Positions 57,901 through 64,000 of a DNA stretch of 64,000 bases are shown in pieces. Each line of letters begins with the position of its first letter. The first letter of the stretch is position 1. This DNA is from Haliclystus octoradiatus (taxonomy: Eukaryota; Cnidaria; Staurozoa; Stauromedusae; Haliclystidae), in assembly GCA_916610825.1 (NCBI GenBank), contig OU744449.1:26457732-26521731 (forward strand), read 5' to 3'. The notes beneath the pieces are model-generated. The model did no database searches. It had not been told where the DNA came from and saw only the letters and a list, made by a program, of their open reading frames with translations. Made by a program: the position numbers and the translations under genes.

Positions 57901-60900
57901 GGTGTCCTCACCTAGAGATACAAACCCTAATTTAGTTTGTGTTGCGCCTGGCAATGGTTTATCATACCAAGTTATTCAACCCATGTCACAAAACGAACAG
58001 TTTACAACAACACCAAACACTGCTGCTCCGTTACAAAACGTTATGCAGCAAGGGCAGATGATTAACACATGCTCAAACACTCAAAATCGAGCACAACAAT
58101 ATCAATTTGTCGCATCACCTCCAACATCAGCTCAACCACCACAATTTCCTCAACGACAATCATCTTCACCAGCTAGTCTCCCATCGACTAATCAAAGTTA
58201 TCCAGTACAAATCATCAATGGTAATGGCCAAGTTTTAAGTAACGGTGTTGCTGCTGATACTGGTTCTACTTCGCATCCAGTTTCTATCTCGCCAATGTAT
58301 TCGTCATTTATTGGAACAATTGGTGGACAACAAGTCATCATTCACTCTCTCAATCCTCAACAACAACAACAACAACAACAACAACTGCAGCAGCAGCAAC
58401 AACAACAGATTCAATTACAGCAACAACAATTACAACAACAAATTCACGAACAACAACAACAAACACTTCGACTATCGGGTAGTTTACCAGATTTAAAACA
58501 TTATCAACAGCAAATAAACAACAACACTACGCAAGCACAACAACAAAAGAGTCAACCAATTATGAAATTAGAAAATAAACCATGGGTTAAACAGCCTGAT
58601 GTACCTGTGTCTGACGGCAGTGCATTTATGATGTTTACTATGATACCAGAACAGAAAAGTTGCAATAATACAACAGTAAACAATCAACAACAAATTAATT
58701 CGAGAACAACAACTGTCACTAATAAACAACCTGTCATTATGTCACAAATGCCAATGACGCAACAACCACATCAGCATTTTAATGGTATGACTCAAATGAC
58801 CAATAGGCAATCTTCTTCGTCAATTGTGAACAATGGTATGGACTGTGATATTGTGAACAACCTCGGAACTGTGACAACGGTAATTAAATTATTTTATATA
58901 TTTTCTTTATACCATATCAAGTCTACAATTTGTGCAGTACAGTATTATAGTCCTGCATGAGACAATTATTCTCAAAATAATCGATTTAGCCAATTGGCAC
59001 AAATTTTTTATGTTCGGAAAATAATTGTCATCGACCAATCAACCACTTTGTCCATCTTTTAACTGATTGTTTTCAGACAATGACATTCAAAATCGAAATT
59101 TCCATATTCGAAAATTCATTAGTCAAATGTTTTGAATGTTAATTGAAAAGTTGATACCGTTCTGTACAATGGCTCTGTTTTGTTTACATCGTTTTGTAAT
59201 TAAAAACATATTCAAAATGTACTTAACACCTTCTATGTTATGATGTGAAAAATGTCTTTTTTTACCATGAAGTAAAAAATATTTTTCTTTATCATTTAGC
59301 ATAATGGAAGTCATGAAGATTTGTTGGATATATTAGGAGGTAAGACACATACCAGTATTGATGAATTTATACTGTTGGTTGCAGGGGGATTCGGAGACTA
59401 AGAGTAGGGCAGACAACGGTGGTCACCTTTGGACAGACTTCGAGGTAGCCATATGCCCCACTAAATTGTAAGCCTTTGGGACAGAAAACCTTTTCTTACG
59501 ATTTTTCCCATCACAAATAACCATACCGCAATGTTCTGCTTTTATTATTTTCATAAATGTTATGTTGCGCCTGTGTTCAAAAAGTTATAAATATATAAGT
59601 TTTATTAATAAGATCACATGAAAACAACTGTTGATTTTTCAATCAATTTCTGATTTCAAAGCAACCGTGATAACTTCCATGTTGGTATCTTTGCCTTGTC
59701 TTATACAATGTAACCCATTTGAATGGAAGTCAAAATTGCCAATTTTCATTGCATTTATCCAAAGTTGATTAACAAAGACTTAACAAGAAAATAGTGCACA
59801 AGGGTTTCAAGACCAGGTTGCAGATACGCAGAATTTTCATTTTCACTTATCTGGATAGCACGTAAGCTGGTTACACTGTCAAAATATGTGTCCTATCTGT
59901 TGAGTCGAAGCTATTGGGTATTGTCATGGAATGTTGTCGGTTGTGCATGACATAAATGGGAATCATATGCTGCAAATTCGCCAATTGCGACTCATTTCAA
60001 TTTGAGTGTTTGTTAATACCATAGTGGAATCCATGTATGTTACGCCGGATATATCCGACGTAGAACTGAGTTGATTTTACGCCAATTTGATTTCTTTGGT
60101 GTGGAAATTGGATAATTTTCTATAGTTTTCAATTACTTTTGGGCTTTTTGGCGTATTCTTGAATGCTGACTTGGCATGGCGTAATTTTGCCGTAAATATG
60201 CGGCATTCCAAATTCAAGGATTTCACTATGGTGTTAATAGTCATTAAATTTGCCAAAACAAGAGAAATAAGTATGGATTATTATTAGGTTATTATAATGC
60301 TGTATATATATTAACTTTTACTAGCGATGGCCGAAAAATTTTGTTTTTCTACCACCAATTTTTTTTATATATCTATACATTTTTTATCTAGATACTTGAT
60401 AATATTACTCTTCAAAAAAATATATCATATAACATAATAATCTTGCACTGCTTCTCTAAATTATAATGTTATATAGAGAAATTCTATTGCAATTCTTTTG
60501 CACCCTTATCGGATTCTCCACATAAAATATCGGCAATAAAAATGTCAGATCAAGTTTGACAAATTAGAGTTTTCTCTGTTTACTAGTTACTAGAGTCACT
60601 GATTTTGGATATTATTCTCTTTCAGAACTTTCACCTCCTTCAAGTAATTCACCAAATCGGACAATGTCAACATCAGCTCCTATGCAAACACAATCTGTTG
60701 ATTTTAGTGCACCGTTGCGTATACCTAAAACGGAACCGCCGACGTACACAATGGCTTGTGCATCATTAAACAATAAAAACAATTCTATTCCAAATATACA
60801 ACAAACAAATGGTGCTGGTTCAGTACCTGATTCATTAAATTTATTTGGTATGGAAAATAAAAATAGTCCATTAAATGATATTATGGATGAGTCGTTTCGA

Positions 60901-61284
60901 CAAAGATCGGAATCGACACCTTGTAAACCGATTTCTAAACGACGAAATATTCAAACACCAACTCCTATGAATATTGATGACGACGCGAGTAATATGGATA
61001 TTGATGACTTTGCCGTTCCAAATGGTGGTTGTGATTTACAGTGGCTGGATTTATCATTTACGTCACCTAGTTCATCCCCTCATCAGAAATTATATTCTAA
61101 TAATTTATCGTTAAAAGATCAATTACAACAATTTTCTTCATTGGGTGATTTTAATCCTAACCCAAATAATCTAAATAGTAATCTTAAATTATCTAATGAT
61201 CAACCAGTATCAATCTTTGATTTAGATTCATCATGTGGATTATTAAATGATAATTGTGATATGGATAGATGGGATTTATATTAA
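54935..61284 (+). CDS. MRTF: Myocardin-related transcription factor (MRTF), 7 exons, complete
   Basis: Exons 54935-55028, 55137-55202, 55460-55512, 55744-55819, 56859-58879, 59300-59339 and 60626-61284 join with GT-AG borders and phases 1, 1, 0, 1, 0, 1 into 1002 residues. RPEL actin-binding motifs fall at about 32-54 (LKYRLDRDDLVVRGLV, degenerate), 72-96 (RKIRVRPNRQQLVQRHIL) and 115-139 (RPGPLELIRENIL, canonical). A lysine-rich basic block runs into YKYHEYRP near 270, then a Q/L-rich stretch (LYLQLQVMQQ). A SAP domain lies at about 359-395 (DLRSLLKLRGLPVSG). A polyQ tract follows near 598-640, and the C-terminus has LQWLDLSF (921-928) as in MRTF activation regions. MRTFs are SRF coactivators held in the cytoplasm by G-actin through the RPEL motifs. 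Exon 5 is very large. The start is the first ATG, MDPNSFNDFL, behind an acceptor-like TTTAATAG. Confidence 0.95.
58355..58465 (+). repeat. CAA/CAG trinucleotide tract encoding polyQ in MRTF
   Basis: Runs of CAA broken by a few CAG, CTG, ATT and TTA codons encode the glutamine-rich segment. The +1 frame shadow reads polyN. Length variation between alleles would be expected. Confidence 0.9.
60019..60231 (+). mobile_element. CCATAGTGG MITE, full copy with 8-bp duplication
   Basis: Termini CCATAGTGGAATCC and GGATTTCACTATGG; TGTTAATA flanks both sides (60011-60018, 60232-60239). It lies in the last intron of MRTF, in the same orientation as 22524-22731. Confidence 0.92.
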
Positions 61285-62079
61285 GATTAAAGATCTAGAT
61301 TAGGATTCGTATTAATCTTTTATTCAAAATTATTAAGAATTGATTTGTTTAGAAATGTATATTGTGTTATTTATACTTTTCTTCATTTTCTCTCTCTTTA
61401 CAAATATATATATATATAGATATAGACTGTACATAATTAATAATTATTATAAAAACACGTTTCAACATTTATGAAAATATTGATGTATTAATAACATGAC
61501 ATTTTCAGAAATCATTTTTTGTATAGTTAATTACATTTTATTAATAATGTAATCGATTAGATAGAAATTTACGATTTTATCTTCTCAACTATGTATAGTT
61601 AATAATAATTATTATTAATCAACAGACAACATGTGTTATTCCTTAACTTGAATAGATGTCTAGGATGGTAGTAATGAAAATAATACTGTAAAACGAAATG
61701 CTGTGTTTATTTTTTTTGTCACAATTAACCATTTGATGTAATTTTATTTCAATTAATAAAACATTCAAGAAATTCACTATTAATACTATCTGTTGAAGAG
61801 GGGTGGCACCAGAATTTACCCTACAAATGGGGCTGGCTCTTCCCAAGGAGGATATTTGAAAATATATTTGAAAATGTAAAAAAAGTTTTCCCGAGGACTG
61901 AATATCCGCGACAGGAATCCATCAATATTTGCATAACGCGGAAGTGAGACTTGAAGCAAGTCAACCTCTTGTTGAAGAAATTTCAAATTTATTAAAATTA
62001 AATCCTTTGAGATAATAGGCCGACAGGATAAACGAGAAACTCCATAGGAGTCAAAAACTTTTTACTAATGTATAAGTAC
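61285..62079. other. 3' flank of MRTF
   Basis: AT-rich, with (TA)n near 61410-61425 and an AATAAA in TTAATAAAACATTC at about 61755. No further exon. Confidence 0.5.
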
Positions 62080-62361
62080 CAGAGCCATCTATTTACAAGA
62101 GTTGGGACACTTCTGCCATTTTTGTATCTTTTTGCCTGGACCCGAGCACGTTTTTAACAGTGCGCATGTGCAGGAGAATGTTGTGTGTTTTTTCAGCCAT
62201 ATTGTATTGTATTTTTTCGCGCGTTTCACTTGAAATGATTGAGAACCTGTTTTCAAAAGAACAAAGATGGCATCCAAATATCACGTGACTGGCATCTGTC
62301 CAATTGGAGACGATAGCGGCACATGAAAGCGTGTCCCAACTCTTGTAAATAGATGGCTCTG
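62080..62361. mobile_element. 282-bp hAT-type MITE with 8-bp duplication
   Basis: Termini CAGAGCCATCTATTTACAAG and its reverse complement (inverted identity about 30 bp, through GAGTTGGGACAC). ATAAGTAC flanks both sides exactly (62072-62079, 62362-62369). No coding capacity. Confidence 0.93.
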
Positions 62362-62369
62362 ATAAGTAC

Positions 62370-63353
62370 TGCATACTAGATTATTCATTAGAAATTATAA
62401 GCAAGAAAATTCCATTATTAAATAGAAACTCATTGGTTGAGTTGAACACACTGCGTCTTTAGATAATACAGAAAGTTAAATTGTTATCGGATGAAGCATA
62501 GGTCAATTAACATGCTAGGCCATTCTTTACTTGCATGTTGCGGTCACTATACCGTCGTTCAAGACAGGTTAATTGACAAGGTTCGAATTCAATTAATGAC
62601 TCATTAATATAGCAATGCTACACATAACCAAATTGGATTAAAAATGCTGGAGTAATGCCGAGCTTATAGATGCAAGAGGTGCAATTTTCCCGTGTTCTGA
62701 GAAATTTACCAGCTGCGGTCGAACTTTTTCCTGCGATCATCGATTGTGAATTGAGCCAGTGGCTGTGAATACATGGTAGCAGATTTCGAAGCGGACAGTA
62801 ACAAATTCTCAGGGCTCATATACAACTTTCATGCTCCAGGTTCCAAAAATTATTTATTTCCTCTGTTCTGCTTGTATCTGAAACTCCTAGTACTTTTCTT
62901 ATCTAAACAATCCCAAAGGTAAATAATATTGCAAATAGCAAAATTACTTTTTCGAAATAATAAACATTCTTTCAATATCTTAGAGAAACTTTACATATCT
63001 ATACAACTGTGAGATCAACTAATTGATCAATATATTAATTATATATAAAAATTATTTACATAACCAAGACATTTTACAATCTTTAATTACGATATACAGA
63101 CTTGAAATTATTTCAATTTAGTAGAAATCTATTTTGCTATATCTTGTTATACAGCTTATTCATATCTGCTGGTGTATATCCGCAATCGCATTTATATACG
63201 GTGGATATTGCGGAATAATGTAAGACGTTTTCAACGTAATAAATAGGGACCTTATACGAGTGATGTTTAGCTTTCATGTAAATCATCTAAACCGAGGCCA
63301 TTTATATGACCTCAATGTACAAGGGCTTGATGACTGATATCTAGGCCCGATGT
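62370..63353. other. Convergent intergenic region
   Basis: Between the MRTF 3' flank and the right-edge gene. AT-rich; no exon or repeat family recognised. Confidence 0.5.
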
Positions 63354-64000
63354 TCAGGCCTTGTGGCCTATAATACGCTGTGGTGGGACCGGGGGTGGAA
63401 CAGGAGGTGGAATACCCAATGGACTATCTAAGAACTCAAGAAAATCCTTTTCAGTCATCAGATATTCATCAGGTGGCGGTGGTAAATCATCATCTAGATT
63501 TAAATCAATATCTAGATTTGAATCCGATCGAGATGTTTGTTCGCTTGCATCATCAATACAAGCATTAGAAAGTTCAGATAAAACAGATGAGATTGATAAT
63601 GAATCTTCTGTACCCCAATGTGATAATACAGGATGTAATGAACGTGAATCATTTGTATCACTTCCGCCACTTGACATGCTTGAAAAAGCTGAACATGGAT
63701 GATGTGATGAAGATGATGATGATGTTGATGATGCATTTAACTTCTTCCATATAGGTGGTGGCGGTGGTTTAAAGTTCGGTGGTTGATCATTGTCTTTAAT
63801 ATCACTTTCCATGCTATGGTATGAAGGCGGCGGACTGCAGAATTCTACTGGTGGCGGAACTGCGTACCAATCTCGTTCAATGATAGTCTCGTTTGGTGTA
63901 AAGACACTATCTCCTGATGACTGACTACCATAGCTTCTAGGTGATGATATTTTGTTCGTGTTATCAATTCCTTCTGGGATAGGAGGGGGTGGGGGAGGTG
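63354..64000 (-). CDS. Proline-rich C-terminal exon, gene continues beyond the window
   Basis: The minus strand is open from the right edge to TGA at 63356-63354, at least 214 residues, with no splice site needed. The peptide begins PPPPPIPEG, then SSPRSYGSQSSGDS, VPPPVEFCSPPPSYHSM, NFKPPPPPIWKKL, a serine run, an acidic LDIDLNLDDDLPPPPDEYL segment, EKDFLEFLDSPLG, and ends PPPVPPPVPPQRIIGHKA. Such repeated proline clusters usually bind SH3, WW, EVH1 or profilin domains, so a cytoskeletal or signalling adaptor or the cytoplasmic tail of a receptor is likely. PPSY is a possible WW ligand. I cannot name the family without the N-terminal part. Confidence 0.75.
   Translation of the reverse strand, partial: PPPPPPIPEGIDNTNKISSPRSYGSQSSGDSVFTPNETIIERDWYAVPPPVEFCSPPPSYHSMESDIKDNDQPPNFKPPPPPIWKKLNASSTSSSSSSHHPCSAFSSMSSGGSDTNDSRSLHPVLSHWGTEDSLSISSVLSELSNACIDDASEQTSRSDSNLDIDLNLDDDLPPPPDEYLMTEKDFLEFLDSPLGIPPPVPPPVPPQRIIGHKA

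Noticed and set aside
58245-58496. 83-codon frame with a polyasparagine run
   Set aside because: It is the shifted-frame shadow of the MRTF polyglutamine tract.
62093-62374. 93-codon minus-strand frame
   Set aside because: It falls almost entirely inside the hAT-type MITE at 62080-62361 and reads through its terminal repeats.

Overview
This is a stretch of an AT-rich, intron-rich invertebrate animal genome. Every recognisable gene is a metazoan one. The candidate introns have GT-AG borders, and codon phases match across every junction I joined. Intron sizes, the short AT-rich spacers and the very high load of small non-autonomous transposons would fit a tunicate or another marine invertebrate, but nothing here fixes the taxon. 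Nothing points to a prokaryote, a virus or a CRISPR system.

Layout, left to right. (1) 1444-8590, minus: a four-exon secreted protein, rebuilt here as signal peptide, C-type lectin domain, thrombospondin type-1 repeat and a C-terminal module resembling DNRLRE; a truncated LINE (6675-7496) lies in its first intron. (2) 10098-14201, plus: a five-exon UPF0193/EVG1 (C22orf23) gene. (3) 14726-15511, minus: an intronless BPL_N-type class I glutamine-amidotransferase-like protein, a candidate horizontal acquisition. (4) 16271-23211, minus: a seven-exon mu-crystallin/ketimine reductase (CRYM) gene of exactly 314 residues. It shares a 459-bp divergent intergenic region with (5) 23671-27826, plus: a two-exon mitochondrial ATP synthase subunit f gene, whose 3.9-kb intron holds a compositionally distinct island. 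(6) 28561-29241, plus: an intronless PLD6/Zucchini. (7) 30401-40565, minus: a nine-exon PITPNC1 (RdgB-beta) phosphatidylinositol transfer protein. (8) 40.6-51 kb: mostly repeats, with a few orphan candidate exons. (9) 54935-61284, plus: a complete seven-exon myocardin-related transcription factor (MRTF) with three RPEL motifs, a basic/Q-rich block, a SAP domain and a polyQ tract, plus a possible upstream alternative first exon at 51.1 kb. (10) 63354-64000, minus: the proline-rich C-terminal exon of a gene running off the right edge.

Between and inside these genes is a dense layer of repeats. There is a tRNA-derived SINE family (six copies) and there are three LINE fragments. At least seven miniature inverted-repeat families are present, several with target-site duplications visible by eye: TA, TTAA, 8 bp and 9 bp. 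There are also long hairpins. The genes do not form a pathway, although subunit f and PLD6 are both mitochondrial. The most useful second-look items are the lectin-TSP1-DNRLRE-like architecture, the intronless BPL_N gene, the island in the ATP synthase f intron, the candidate alternative MRTF start, and the nested or paired MITEs.
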